Shown here piece after piece: positions 1 to 6,942 of a DNA stretch of 8,286 nucleotides. The stretch covers positions 1-8,286 of the forward strand of contig JAURXC010000371.1 in assembly GCA_030654645.1 (NCBI GenBank). The letters are read 5' to 3'. The stretch's first letter is position 1, and every line of letters begins with the position of its first letter. Position numbers and translations under genes: made by a program. The notes under the pieces were generated by a model. That model saw only the letters and a list, made by a program, of their open reading frames with translations. It was not told the DNA's origin and searched no databases. Source of the DNA: Deltaproteobacteria bacterium (lineage in GTDB: Bacteria; Desulfobacterota; Desulfuromonadia; Geobacterales; Pseudopelobacteraceae).

Positions 1-1368
1 GAGGCGGAGCGGTGCGACCGGATCTCGCTGATGCATGCCGGCCGGGTGCTGGTCAGCGACGCGCCGGCAGCGCTGATCGCGGCTCGCGGGGCAGCATCGC
101 TGGAAGAGGCGTTCATCGGCTATCTGGAAGAAGCCACCGATGCCGCAGCAATTGTTCCCGTCAGCGCAACAGCGGAATCGGCCGGAGTTCCCTCCCCTCC
201 CAGCACCCACCGACCTGCCGTCCCGGCAGCAGCCTCCGGCTTCTTCAGCCTGCAACGGCTGTTCAGTTATACCCGGCGCGAGGCGCTGGAACTCTTTCGC
301 GACCCGATCCGCCTGACACTGGCCCTGCTGGGAAGCGTGATCCTGATGATCGTCATGGGCTACGGCATCACCATGGATGTGGAAAACCTGACCTTTGCCG
401 CCCTGGACCGGGACCAGACCACGCTCAGCCGCGACTATCTGCTCAGCCTCGCCGGTTCGCGCTACTTTATCGAGCGCCCGCCTCTCAAGGACTACGACGA
501 CCTGGACCGGCGGATGCGCGCCGGCGAGATCAGTTTGGCAATCGAGATTCCGCCCGGTTTTGCCCGCGACCTGCGGCGCGGTTCCCCGGTCGCCGTCGGC
601 GCCTGGATCGACGGCGCCATGCCGCAACGGGCCGAAACGATCCGCGGCTACGTGCAGGGGATGCACGCCCAGTGGCTGACGGCCCTGGTGCGGGAAAAGC
701 TCGGCGTAGCGGCAACGGCCTCCGCGGCCGACATCGCGATCCGCTATCGCTACAACCCGGATGTCAAGAGCCTGGTGGCCATGGTGCCGGCCATGATTCC
801 GCTCCTTTTGATGCTGATCCCCGCCATGCTGAGCGCACTCTCGGTGGTGCGTGAAAAGGAGCTGGGCTCCATCGTCAACCTCTATGTCACGCCGGTCACC
901 CGGCTGGAATTTCTGCTCGGCAAGCAGCTCCCCTACGTGGCGCTGGCCATGTTCAGCTTCCTGCTCCTCACCCTGCTGGCGATGTTCGTCTTCGGCGTGC
1001 CGCTCAAGGGGAGCTTCACGGCTCTGTCGGCCGGGGCGCTTCTGTACGTGATCGCGGCCACCGCCTTCGGCCTGGTGATTTCGACCTTCATGCACAGCCA
1101 GATCGCCGCCCTGTTCGGCACGGCCATCCTGACCCTCCTGCCGGCCGTGCAGTTTTCCGGGTTGACCCATCCCGTCTCCTCGCTGGAAGGGGCAGGAGCC
1201 GCGATTGGCAGGATGTATCCGACCACCTATTTCCTGATTATCGCCCGCGGCGCATTTTCCAAGGGGCTCGGCTTTGCCGACCTCCAGGCGTCGTTTGTCC
1301 CCCTGCTGCTGGCCGTGCCCCTCTTGATCGGACTGGCCGTGGCCCTGCTCAGGAAACAGGATCGCTGA
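1..1368 (+). CDS. rbbA: RbbA/YhiH-type ABC transporter, ATPase-permease fusion (3' part only)
   Basis: The reading frame is open from base 1, so the first internal ATG at 31 is not the start; the gene continues left of the window. The 455 visible codons begin in the last part of an ABC ATPase: the EAERCDRISLMHAGRV motif (residues 1-16) normally sits just after the H-loop. A Pro/Ala-rich linker follows at about 46-80, then an ABC-2 permease domain: one membrane helix near 103-123, a large extracytoplasmic region to about 255, and about five further helices up to 450. The segment around 284-310 (REKELGSIVNLYVTP, then FLLGKQLPY) and the C-terminus closely match Escherichia coli RbbA as I remember it. 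That protein is about 911 residues with two ATPase domains, so roughly half may be missing here. E. coli RbbA is reported as a ribosome-associated ATPase, but the membrane domain points to export or drug efflux. It is probably co-transcribed with the permease gene that begins 2 nt after its stop. Confidence 0.88.
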   Translation, partial: EAERCDRISLMHAGRVLVSDAPAALIAARGAASLEEAFIGYLEEATDAAAIVPVSATAESAGVPSPPSTHRPAVPAAASGFFSLQRLFSYTRREALELFRDPIRLTLALLGSVILMIVMGYGITMDVENLTFAALDRDQTTLSRDYLLSLAGSRYFIERPPLKDYDDLDRRMRAGEISLAIEIPPGFARDLRRGSPVAVGAWIDGAMPQRAETIRGYVQGMHAQWLTALVREKLGVAATASAADIAIRYRYNPDVKSLVAMVPAMIPLLLMLIPAMLSALSVVREKELGSIVNLYVTPVTRLEFLLGKQLPYVALAMFSFLLLTLLAMFVFGVPLKGSFTALSAGALLYVIAATAFGLVISTFMHSQIAALFGTAILTLLPAVQFSGLTHPVSSLEGAGAAIGRMYPTTYFLIIARGAFSKGLGFADLQASFVPLLLAVPLLIGLAVALLRKQDR

Positions 1369-1370
1369 CC

Positions 1371-2492
1371 ATGCGAAGCGCCAACATCCTCCATCTTGGC
1401 ATCAAGGAACTGCGCAGCCTGCTGCGCGACCCCATATTGCTGGCGCTGATCGTCTACGCCTTCAGTTTCGAGGTCTATTCGGCTGCCAAGGCCATGCCGG
1501 AAACCCTGCACCGGGCGCCTATCGCCATTGTCGACGAGGACCGTTCCCAGCTCTCGGCGCGCATCGCCGACGCTTTTATCCCCCCGCATTTCACCACGCC
1601 GGCCATGATCACGCGGAACGAGATGGATTCCCGCATGGATGCCGGTCTCGACACCTTTGCCATCAATATCCCCCCGAACTTCCAGCGCGACGTCCTGGCC
1701 GGACGTTCGCCCATTGTCCAGCTCAACGTGGACGCAACCCGGATGAGCCAGGCGTTCACCGGCAGCGGTTACATCCAGTCCATCGTCAACAGCGAAATAA
1801 GCTCCTTTCTGCAGGGCTATCGGGCAAACACCGCCGCGACCGTCGATCTGAACCTGCGGGCCCGGTTCAACCCGGAGTTGAACCAATTCTGGTTCGGCTC
1901 GGTCATGCAGGTCATCAACAGCGTCACCATGCTCTCCATCATCCTCACCGGCGCCGCGCTGATCCGTGAACGGGAACACGGCACGGTGGAGCACCTGCTG
2001 GTGATGCCGGTGACCCCCTTCGAGATCATGTCCGGCAAAGTATGGGCCATGGCACTGGTGGTGCTGACCACCACCGCCTGTTCGCTGACCTTGGTTGTCC
2101 AGGGGCTGCTCAGGGTACCGATCGAGGGCTCCATCCCCCTCTTCCTGGTCGGCACTGCCCTGCACCTGTTCGCCACCACGTCGCTCGGCATCTTCCTCGG
2201 CACCGTCGCCCGCTCCATGCCCCAGTTCGGCCTGCTGATGATGCTGGTGCTGTTGCCGCTGCAGATCCTCTCGGGCAGTACCACCCCCCGCGAAAGCATG
2301 CCCGACTTCGTCCAATGGATCATGTTGGCTGCGCCCAACACCCATTTCGTCATGCTCGCCCAGGCCATACTGTATCGAGGAGCCGGGCTTTCCGTGGTCT
2401 GGCCGCAGTTCATTTCCCTGGCTCTGATCGGCTCAGCCCTCTTTGCACTTTCTCTGGCACGTTTTCGCAAAACCATCGGAACGATGGCGTGA
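1371..2492 (+). CDS. yhhJ: YhhJ-type ABC-2 transporter permease
   Basis: This 373-residue inner-membrane permease has the ABC-2 (YhhJ/YbhR) layout. It has an N-terminal helix at about 21-38, a long extracytoplasmic domain at about 40-175, and then five hydrophobic segments near 177-197, 225-245, 255-277, 286-303 and 345-363. The coupling motif REREHGTVEHLLVMPVTP (199-216) and the GKVWAM stretch face the ATPase. Length and sequence match enterobacterial YhhJ (about 374 residues) from memory, down to the C-terminal RFRKTIGTMA. The ATG at 1371 is 2 nt past the upstream stop, with AGGA at 1358-1361 as ribosome binding site. It has no ATPase domain, so it most likely pairs with the fused upstream protein and shares its ATPase domains. 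Together with a HlyD-like adaptor expected upstream, they would form an efflux system. The substrate cannot be read from sequence. Confidence 0.93.
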   Translation: MRSANILHLGIKELRSLLRDPILLALIVYAFSFEVYSAAKAMPETLHRAPIAIVDEDRSQLSARIADAFIPPHFTTPAMITRNEMDSRMDAGLDTFAINIPPNFQRDVLAGRSPIVQLNVDATRMSQAFTGSGYIQSIVNSEISSFLQGYRANTAATVDLNLRARFNPELNQFWFGSVMQVINSVTMLSIILTGAALIREREHGTVEHLLVMPVTPFEIMSGKVWAMALVVLTTTACSLTLVVQGLLRVPIEGSIPLFLVGTALHLFATTSLGIFLGTVARSMPQFGLLMMLVLLPLQILSGSTTPRESMPDFVQWIMLAAPNTHFVMLAQAILYRGAGLSVVWPQFISLALIGSALFALSLARFRKTIGTMA

Positions 2493-2518
2493 AACCAAGA
2501 GCCATTATCAATATTTTT
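2484..2518 (+). terminator. Weak candidate terminator at the end of yhhJ
   Basis: ATGGC at 2484-2488 can pair with GCCAT at 2501-2505 across a 12-nt loop, and an AT-rich tract with five T at 2514-2518 follows. A competing perfect 6-bp hairpin with a GAA loop (CCATCG 2473-2478 with CGATGG 2482-2487) lies in the last codons of the gene. Neither has a T run directly after the stem, so intrinsic termination is doubtful. Confidence 0.25.
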
Positions 2519-2585
2519 ACCGGATTTGACCGTGTCTATTCTTGTCGGCTGATGATTTATTGAAGTTTCAGGCCTGGAGCATGTG
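2493..2585 (+). promoter_or_regulatory. AT-rich leader upstream of the PFK/GOR operon, weak promoter candidate
   Basis: This 93-nt gap is clearly AT-richer than the flanking genes and is the only place between yhhJ and the PFK gene where a promoter would be expected. The best -35-like element is TTGACC at 2526-2531. The best -10 at a tolerable distance is GATGAT at 2551-2556, which matches four of six positions with a 19-nt spacer. This is weak. GGAG at 2576-2579 is the ribosome binding site for the next gene. Confidence 0.25.
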
Positions 2586-3569
2586 ATGCTGAGATTTTTC
2601 CAAACAATATTCGGCAGTGATGCCACTACGGGCAGTTATCCCGAATCCCTTGTCAAGGCGGCCATCGAGCGGGCGGTGGATGGCACCGATCCCTGGATTC
2701 GCGCCGTTTCGGGTTACAGGAAGAAATTGCGGCCTGCGGTCGTGCGGGCCATCGATTACGTCGTGGCGCTGGTGGATGGACTGGCGCCGGCGATCTCGAT
2801 GGATGCCGGCAGTTACGGCAGTGATCCCCGGTTGCGCACCTATTTTATTTCAGGCGCCGATATGAGCAAGATTCTTGCCGTTGATAGTAATCTGTTAGAT
2901 TTTATCCGTGAGTGTGGCACCCCCCTGCCCAGGGTAAATGCCCTGTTGATAATGGAAAAACAGGAGAAACTGGCTTTCGGCGCCGAACTTTCCGGCGATA
3001 TGGTGATGCGTGACGTCCCGCAGGTTGTTGTCAGCTTCGAGTCCCACCGCCTGTTCGACCCCGCCGGGAACATCGAGAAAACCCGCCTCCTGCTCAAGCG
3101 CAGGGCCTTTGATCACCTGCTTCGCCTGGCTCTTGCCCGGATCACCATCGTCAAGACCGAACGTGACAAACTCGAACATCGCCGCACTCTTCTCCAGTCC
3201 AAACTCAACCTGCTGCAGCGTGTGGGGTGGGGCTTCGACAGGATCGATTCCGGCGAACAGCTGGATCTTGCCGATCTGGAGGCGCTGCTCGGACGAATCG
3301 AGACGCAACTGCTTGAACTGGGTGGGGATGACGGTATGCTTGAGGTCTATCTTGATATCGTGATCGATGTGCTGGGGAAACCGGACAAGAACCTGTGGAG
3401 CAGGCAGGAGACGCTGTTCATTGATCACATGGGAATCAAGCGGAGCGAAGGCGCGGCCGGGGCTTCGCAAGTAGTACTCGATCTGGCCTGTGACTCCGAG
3501 GGGAGGAGTCTGGTGGTTTCCCTGGTTGACATTTCCGGGGAGTGGGTCCAGAACGGCTACAGGACATGA
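2586..3569 (+). CDS. Conserved-looking soluble protein of unknown function, first gene of the PFK/GOR operon
   Basis: I do not recognise this 327-residue protein. It has no signal peptide and no membrane helix, so it is probably cytoplasmic. The N-terminal half (about 15-110) is predicted helical and includes SYPESLVKAAIERAVDGTDPW. A central part at about 115-160 looks like mixed alpha/beta (NALLIMEKQEKLAFG, then DMVMRDVPQVVVSFESH). A charged helical stretch at about 162-245, rich in K, R, E and L, could form a coiled coil. The C-terminal 30 residues look like beta strands. No catalytic or nucleotide-binding motif is apparent. ATG 2586 is preferred over GTG 2583 because GGAG at 2576-2579 is then 6 nt away rather than 3. 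The stop is 19 nt before the PFK start, so the two are almost certainly co-transcribed. A role as a regulator or assembly partner of the downstream enzymes is only a guess. Confidence 0.85.
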   Translation: MLRFFQTIFGSDATTGSYPESLVKAAIERAVDGTDPWIRAVSGYRKKLRPAVVRAIDYVVALVDGLAPAISMDAGSYGSDPRLRTYFISGADMSKILAVDSNLLDFIRECGTPLPRVNALLIMEKQEKLAFGAELSGDMVMRDVPQVVVSFESHRLFDPAGNIEKTRLLLKRRAFDHLLRLALARITIVKTERDKLEHRRTLLQSKLNLLQRVGWGFDRIDSGEQLDLADLEALLGRIETQLLELGGDDGMLEVYLDIVIDVLGKPDKNLWSRQETLFIDHMGIKRSEGAAGASQVVLDLACDSEGRSLVVSLVDISGEWVQNGYRT

Positions 3570-3588
3570 ACTGAGGCAAGGGGAAACA

Positions 3589-4878
3589 ATGATCGATCAG
3601 CAGCTGGATTTCAGCATCGACCGTCTGGGGGAATGCCGCTTTCCGTCACCCATGCGTGACGGGCGCTTCACCGATGACGGGCAACGCCTGCTTTACCATT
3701 CCGGTTACGACGAGTTGCAGTCGTTCATTGCTGCGGGTGTTGAACCTCCCGCCCTGGAACTGGCCGGTCCGCGTGAACGGATATATTTCGATCCATCGGC
3801 CATTGCCTGCGGTATCGTTACCTGCGGCGGGCTCTGCCCCGGAACCAATGACGTGATTCGGGCCGTGACCCTGAGTCTTTACCACCACTACGGAGTGCGG
3901 CGCATCCATGGTTTTCGTTATGGCTACGAGGGGTTGATTAAGCACTTCGGCCACACGCCTCTAGAGCTTGACCCGACCATGGTAAACCAGATCAGCAACA
4001 TGGGAGGAACGATCCTGTCTTCCTCGCGCGGTCCCCAGGATCCGGCGAAAATGGTGGATTATCTGGAGGAACTGGGGGTGGGTATCCTCTTTGCGATCGG
4101 TGGCGACGGTACCCTCAAGGGTGCCGGGAAGATCGCCGGGGAGGCGGCACGGCGGGGAAGCAGCATCAGCGTGATCGGCATCCCCAAGACCATCGATAAC
4201 GACATCTCCTTCATTCAGTCAACCTTCGGTTTCGAGACCGCTGTGGCCGAGGCCCACCGGGCCTTCTATGCCGCCCTTGCCGAGGCTACCGGCGCCCGCA
4301 ACGGCATCGGGCTGGTGAAGCTGATGGGGCGCGACTCGGGCTTCATTGCCGCCTACTCGACCCTGGTTGACAGCCAGGTCAATTTCTGCCTGGTTCCGGA
4401 GTCCGCCTTCAGCTTCAGCGGATTTTTGCGGAGCCTGGAGCAACGCCTGACCCAGCGCGGTCATGCTGTCATCGTCGTGGCCGAGGGCGCCGGCCAGGAG
4501 CTGCTGGCAGCCACGGCGGAGCACGACGCTTCGGGCAACCTCAAGCTCGGCGACATCGGCATGTACTTGCGGGACGCCATCAAGGGGCACTTCGCCGGCA
4601 ACGGAATCGAGATCAATCTCAAGTACATCGACCCCAGTTATATCATCCGCAGCCAGCCGGCCAACCCGCACGACTCGGCCCTCTGCCTGCTGCTGGGGCA
4701 TAACGCCGTGCATGCCGGCATGAGCGGCCGGACCAACATGGTGGTGGGGGTCTGGAACCATCAGTACACCCATGTGCCGATCGCCCTGGCCACCCGCCAA
4801 AGGAAAAAGATCGACCCGGAGGGGTGGCTCTGGAACAGCGTGCTGGCCTCCACCGGTCAGCCGCGGGAGCTGCGCTGA
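3589..4878 (+). CDS. pfkA: 6-phosphofructokinase, plant/protist-like (group II/III) type, probably ATP-dependent
   Basis: The enzyme phosphorylates fructose 6-phosphate to fructose 1,6-bisphosphate, the committing step of glycolysis, in the cytoplasm. The protein has 429 residues, about 110 more than the classical bacterial PfkA of about 320. The extra length includes an N-terminal extension of about 70 residues. Visible motifs are GGLCPGTND at 80-88 (nucleotide loop), GGDGTLKGAG at 171-180, PKTIDND at 199-205 with the catalytic base Asp203, LMGRDSGF at 245-252, AEGAGQE at 298-304 and KYIDPSYIIR at 345-354. Gly174 takes the place of E. coli Gly104 and favours ATP, whereas PPi enzymes carry Asp there. 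Lys200 replaces the Gly of classical ATP enzymes. The overall pattern recalls plant ATP-PFKs. ATG 3589 is chosen because AAGGGG at 3578-3583 lies 5 nt upstream; an in-frame start at 3490 would overlap the previous gene by 80 nt. The next gene starts 26 nt after the stop, in the same apparent operon. Confidence 0.93.
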   Translation: MIDQQLDFSIDRLGECRFPSPMRDGRFTDDGQRLLYHSGYDELQSFIAAGVEPPALELAGPRERIYFDPSAIACGIVTCGGLCPGTNDVIRAVTLSLYHHYGVRRIHGFRYGYEGLIKHFGHTPLELDPTMVNQISNMGGTILSSSRGPQDPAKMVDYLEELGVGILFAIGGDGTLKGAGKIAGEAARRGSSISVIGIPKTIDNDISFIQSTFGFETAVAEAHRAFYAALAEATGARNGIGLVKLMGRDSGFIAAYSTLVDSQVNFCLVPESAFSFSGFLRSLEQRLTQRGHAVIVVAEGAGQELLAATAEHDASGNLKLGDIGMYLRDAIKGHFAGNGIEINLKYIDPSYIIRSQPANPHDSALCLLLGHNAVHAGMSGRTNMVVGVWNHQYTHVPIALATRQRKKIDPEGWLWNSVLASTGQPRELR

Positions 4879-4904
4879 ACAAAATCTGCTACAGGAGCGA
4901 TGAC

Positions 4905-6776
4905 ATGTTTCAGAGGGTACTCCTGGTCGATCCGGCCACCGGTTTCTACAAGACAAAAAAGTACGGCTTCGAGCGCTATTTCGGGCCGGTGGATCTGGGC
5001 ATCCATCTGACCGAAGAGTACCGCAGCCTGAACTTCGGGGTCGGCATCTTCGCCGGGTCGATCTTTCCCGGTTCGAACCGCCTGGTGGTGACCGGTTTTT
5101 CTCCCTGCTGGCAAGGTTATTACATCAGTTCCATGGGGGGCGCGGGGCTGGTTTTCGACAACCTGGGAATCAACATGCTCAGCCTGGCGGGCAGGGCCCC
5201 GGTCCCGTCTGTGCTCTACCTGAACCGCAACCATGGTGAAGAGATCGAAGTGGAAGTGGTTCCGATCGATGTGGAGACGGTCTGGAAGACAGGCCGGATG
5301 GGAGTCTATTCCCTGACTGACAGGGTCTACGAAATGTTCGGTCAACGCTACGAGAACGACCCGCGCATCCTGGTCGCCGGCCCGGCGGCCCTGCATAGCG
5401 ATATGGGCGGGATCATGTCGGTCCCCATTACAAACGGCAAGATCAGCTATGTCGATACCTGGGCCGGCCGCGGCGGCTTTGGCAGCGCCATGGTCAGGGA
5501 TCACGGCATCGTGGCGGTCATCTATGGCGGCACGGTGGTGAACGAGGACTTCCGCGACCACAAGGTGGCCGACGAATGGTTCAGGAACAAGTACGACATG
5601 CGCCTGCTTCACAAGGATCTGGAGGCGACCGCCAAGTACCGCTATGACGAAAAGGTCGGCACCGGCGGCACCTTTGGTGTCAACTACGCCACCATGGGTG
5701 GCCGGATCATGGCTTTCAACTACCGCACCATCTACCAGTCCGAGGATGAGCGCAAGTCACTGCACCAAAACCTGGTGATAAACCACTACTTAAAGCAGTT
5801 CAACGAAGAGACAATCACCACCAAACAGCAGGCCACCTGCGGCGAACCCTGTGTCGCCGTATGCAAGAAGATGAACGGTATCTACAAGAAGGACTACGAG
5901 CCCTACCAGACCATGGGGCCGCTGTGCGGGATTTTCGACCAGCGCGCCGCGGAAAAGCTCAACCACCACTGCGATGCCATGGGCTTTGACGCCATCTCCG
6001 GAGGCGGGGTGCTGGCCTGGCTGATGGACCTTCTGGACGTGAAGCTGCTGACCATGGATGAGCTGGGAGTCACCCTGCTGCCACGCTGGGATACGGCCGG
6101 TTTTGATCCGGTAATTGACTCGATGCACAACGCCGAGCTCGGCTGCCAGCTGATCGACGCCATACTGGAACGCCGCGGAATCCTCGATTTCAGGGAAGGG
6201 GTGCGCAAATGGAGCCGGATCAATTCCCGCGCCAAGGGAACGGCACTGCATGACCGCCTGGTGTACATCGCCTTCAGCCGGCGGGGGTGGATGGTTCCCA
6301 ACCAGTACTGGGTGCCGGGCGCATTGGCCCCGATGACCATCATGGGCAAGTACTACATGGTTTACAGCAATGATTTCATACCTCCCAGGGAGCTGGGAAA
6401 AAAATGCGCGGAGCGCATGAAAAAGGAGCTGATTCTCGACAACCTGGGCGTTTGCAGATTTCACAGGGGCTGGGCCGAGGAGCTGCTGCCCGAGGTGATG
6501 GGGTCGCTGTACAACTGCGCCGAACCGTTTCTGCGCTCGATCGAAGTCCTGGCCAGCCGCCTGAACAGCCGTAACAGCCCAGTTTTCTGGGAATCGGAGC
6601 GCAACATCGACTATCTGCATACCTTCCTGAAACGCAAGAGGGAGGTCGACAATGACCCCAACCCCGAACTAACGGTCTGGCTCGAAAAGTTCGGGCAGGA
6701 CCGGGTCGAGGCCGCCAGGGACTTCTGGTACGAGACCCTCAAGGGGATCGATGAAAACCTGCGGGAATTCTTCTGA
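4905..6776 (+). CDS. gor: Probable glyceraldehyde-3-phosphate:ferredoxin oxidoreductase (GOR/GAPOR), tungsten enzyme
   Basis: This 623-residue protein belongs to the aldehyde:ferredoxin oxidoreductase superfamily, which carries a tungstopterin and one [4Fe-4S] cluster. The pterin-binding N-terminal domain includes FAGSIFPGSNRL (49-60), SSMGGAG (75-81) and DTWAGRGGFGSAM (184-196). The cluster ligands are Cys312, Cys316 and Cys320 in TCGEPCVAVCKK, plus Cys517 in DNLGVCRFHRGW. Compared from memory with Pyrococcus furiosus GOR, the shared features are KYRY, GTGGTFG, CGEPC-x2-VCKK, YEPY, DAMGFDAI, CRFHRGW and PVFW. P. furiosus AOR and Geobacter BamB instead have C-x2-C-x3-C. GOR oxidises glyceraldehyde-3-phosphate to 3-phosphoglycerate and reduces ferredoxin, bypassing GAPDH and PGK. 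Its position 26 nt after a PFK gene fits that role. ATG 4905 has AGGAG at 4893-4897, 7 nt upstream; an in-frame start at 4824 would overlap PFK. The family is certain and the substrate is inferred. Tungstate uptake, pterin synthesis and a ferredoxin are needed but are not in this window. Confidence 0.85.
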   Translation: MFQRVLLVDPATGFYKTKKYGFERYFGPVDLGIHLTEEYRSLNFGVGIFAGSIFPGSNRLVVTGFSPCWQGYYISSMGGAGLVFDNLGINMLSLAGRAPVPSVLYLNRNHGEEIEVEVVPIDVETVWKTGRMGVYSLTDRVYEMFGQRYENDPRILVAGPAALHSDMGGIMSVPITNGKISYVDTWAGRGGFGSAMVRDHGIVAVIYGGTVVNEDFRDHKVADEWFRNKYDMRLLHKDLEATAKYRYDEKVGTGGTFGVNYATMGGRIMAFNYRTIYQSEDERKSLHQNLVINHYLKQFNEETITTKQQATCGEPCVAVCKKMNGIYKKDYEPYQTMGPLCGIFDQRAAEKLNHHCDAMGFDAISGGGVLAWLMDLLDVKLLTMDELGVTLLPRWDTAGFDPVIDSMHNAELGCQLIDAILERRGILDFREGVRKWSRINSRAKGTALHDRLVYIAFSRRGWMVPNQYWVPGALAPMTIMGKYYMVYSNDFIPPRELGKKCAERMKKELILDNLGVCRFHRGWAEELLPEVMGSLYNCAEPFLRSIEVLASRLNSRNSPVFWESERNIDYLHTFLKRKREVDNDPNPELTVWLEKFGQDRVEAARDFWYETLKGIDENLREFF

Positions 6777-6778
6777 GT

Positions 6779-6824
6779 CGGATACGGCTGTTTCCGGACG
6801 GATGCCTTGGCCGTTTTTTATCCG
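6779..6824 (+). terminator. Candidate terminator after the PFK/GOR operon
   Basis: Two nucleotides past the GOR stop, ACGGC (6784-6788) pairs with GCCGT (6810-6814), and this arm runs directly into six T at 6814-6819. An outer pairing of CGGAT (6779-6783) with ATCCG (6820-6824) could extend the structure, leaving the T run as a bulge. The 21-nt loop is large, so this is a moderate rather than strong intrinsic terminator. It sits where one is expected, before the mla promoter. Confidence 0.4.
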
Positions 6825-6829
6825 CAGCA

Positions 6830-6859
6830 TCGGGGGAAACAGCGAATTGAGTTCCCCGA
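6830..6859. repeat. Inverted repeat between the GOR and mlaE genes
   Basis: TCGGGGGAA (6830-6838) pairs with TTCCCCGA (6852-6859), giving eight base pairs with one bulged G around a 13-nt loop. No T run follows on the + strand, so it is not a standard + strand terminator. It lies about 30 nt upstream of the candidate -35 element, so it could be a regulator-binding site or a second RNA hairpin at the end of the upstream transcript. Confidence 0.45.
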
Positions 6860-6887
6860 CCGTAAGTGGTTCATAGCAAGTTATGCT

Positions 6888-6916
6888 TTGCATTTTCAAA
6901 TACATTGATGTATAAA
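6888..6916 (+). promoter_or_regulatory. Candidate sigma70-type promoter of the mla operon
   Basis: TTGCAT (6888-6893; three of six consensus positions, with the important TTG intact) is followed after exactly 17 nt by TATAAA (6911-6916; five of six). The surroundings are AT-rich. Transcription would start near 6923-6925, leaving a leader of about 30 nt before GTG 6953. If this promoter is real, the in-frame ATG at 6908 would lie upstream of the transcript and could not be the mlaE start. Confidence 0.5.
6900..6913. promoter_or_regulatory. 14-bp palindrome in the mla promoter, possible operator
   Basis: ATACAT (6900-6905) and ATGTAT (6908-6913) form a perfect inverted repeat around a TG centre. 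It covers the 3' part of the promoter spacer and the first three bases of the -10 element, where a bound repressor would block RNA polymerase. No regulator family is assigned. Confidence 0.35.
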
Positions 6917-6942
6917 ATCCAATTGTTTTTTCGGTTGTTAGT

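Noticed and set aside
12..854. + strand frame overlapping the RbbA-type gene
   Set aside because: It is Arg/Pro-rich, out of frame with the ABC-2 permease domain, and typical of high-GC alternative frames.
1227..2345. Long open frame on the - strand opposite yhhJ (372 codons)
   Set aside because: It is antisense to an unmistakable permease, is rich in Gln, His, Gly and Asp as expected from GC-skewed shadow frames, and has no recognisable domain.
2473..2487. Perfect 6-bp hairpin CCATCG-GAA-CGATGG as a terminator
   Set aside because: It lies inside the last codons of yhhJ and its nearest T run is 26 nt away, so it is probably incidental to the coding sequence.
2526..2556. TTGACC...GATGAT as a firm promoter for the PFK operon
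   Set aside because: The 19-nt spacer and weak -10 match fall short; it is kept only as a low-confidence candidate within the leader feature.
3490..3588. Upstream in-frame ATG extending PFK by 33 residues
   Set aside because: It lies inside the preceding gene, the added sequence is Trp/Gly-rich and unlike PFK, and ATG 3589 has a strong AAGGGG ribosome binding site.
4824..4904. Upstream in-frame ATG extending the GOR-type protein by 27 residues
   Set aside because: It overlaps the end of PFK and adds unrelated residues before the conserved N-terminus; AGGAG precedes ATG 4905.
5790..6620. Long open frame on the - strand opposite the tungsten-enzyme gene
   Set aside because: It is a shadow of a well-supported gene with all its cluster ligands; the composition is His/Gln-rich with no family resemblance.
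4905..6776. Identification as BamB (benzoyl-CoA reductase) or generic AOR
   Set aside because: BamB and AOR have C-x2-C-x3-C and different surrounding motifs. Here C-x3-C-x3-C, CRFHRGW and GTGGTFG fit GOR, and no other bam genes are nearby.
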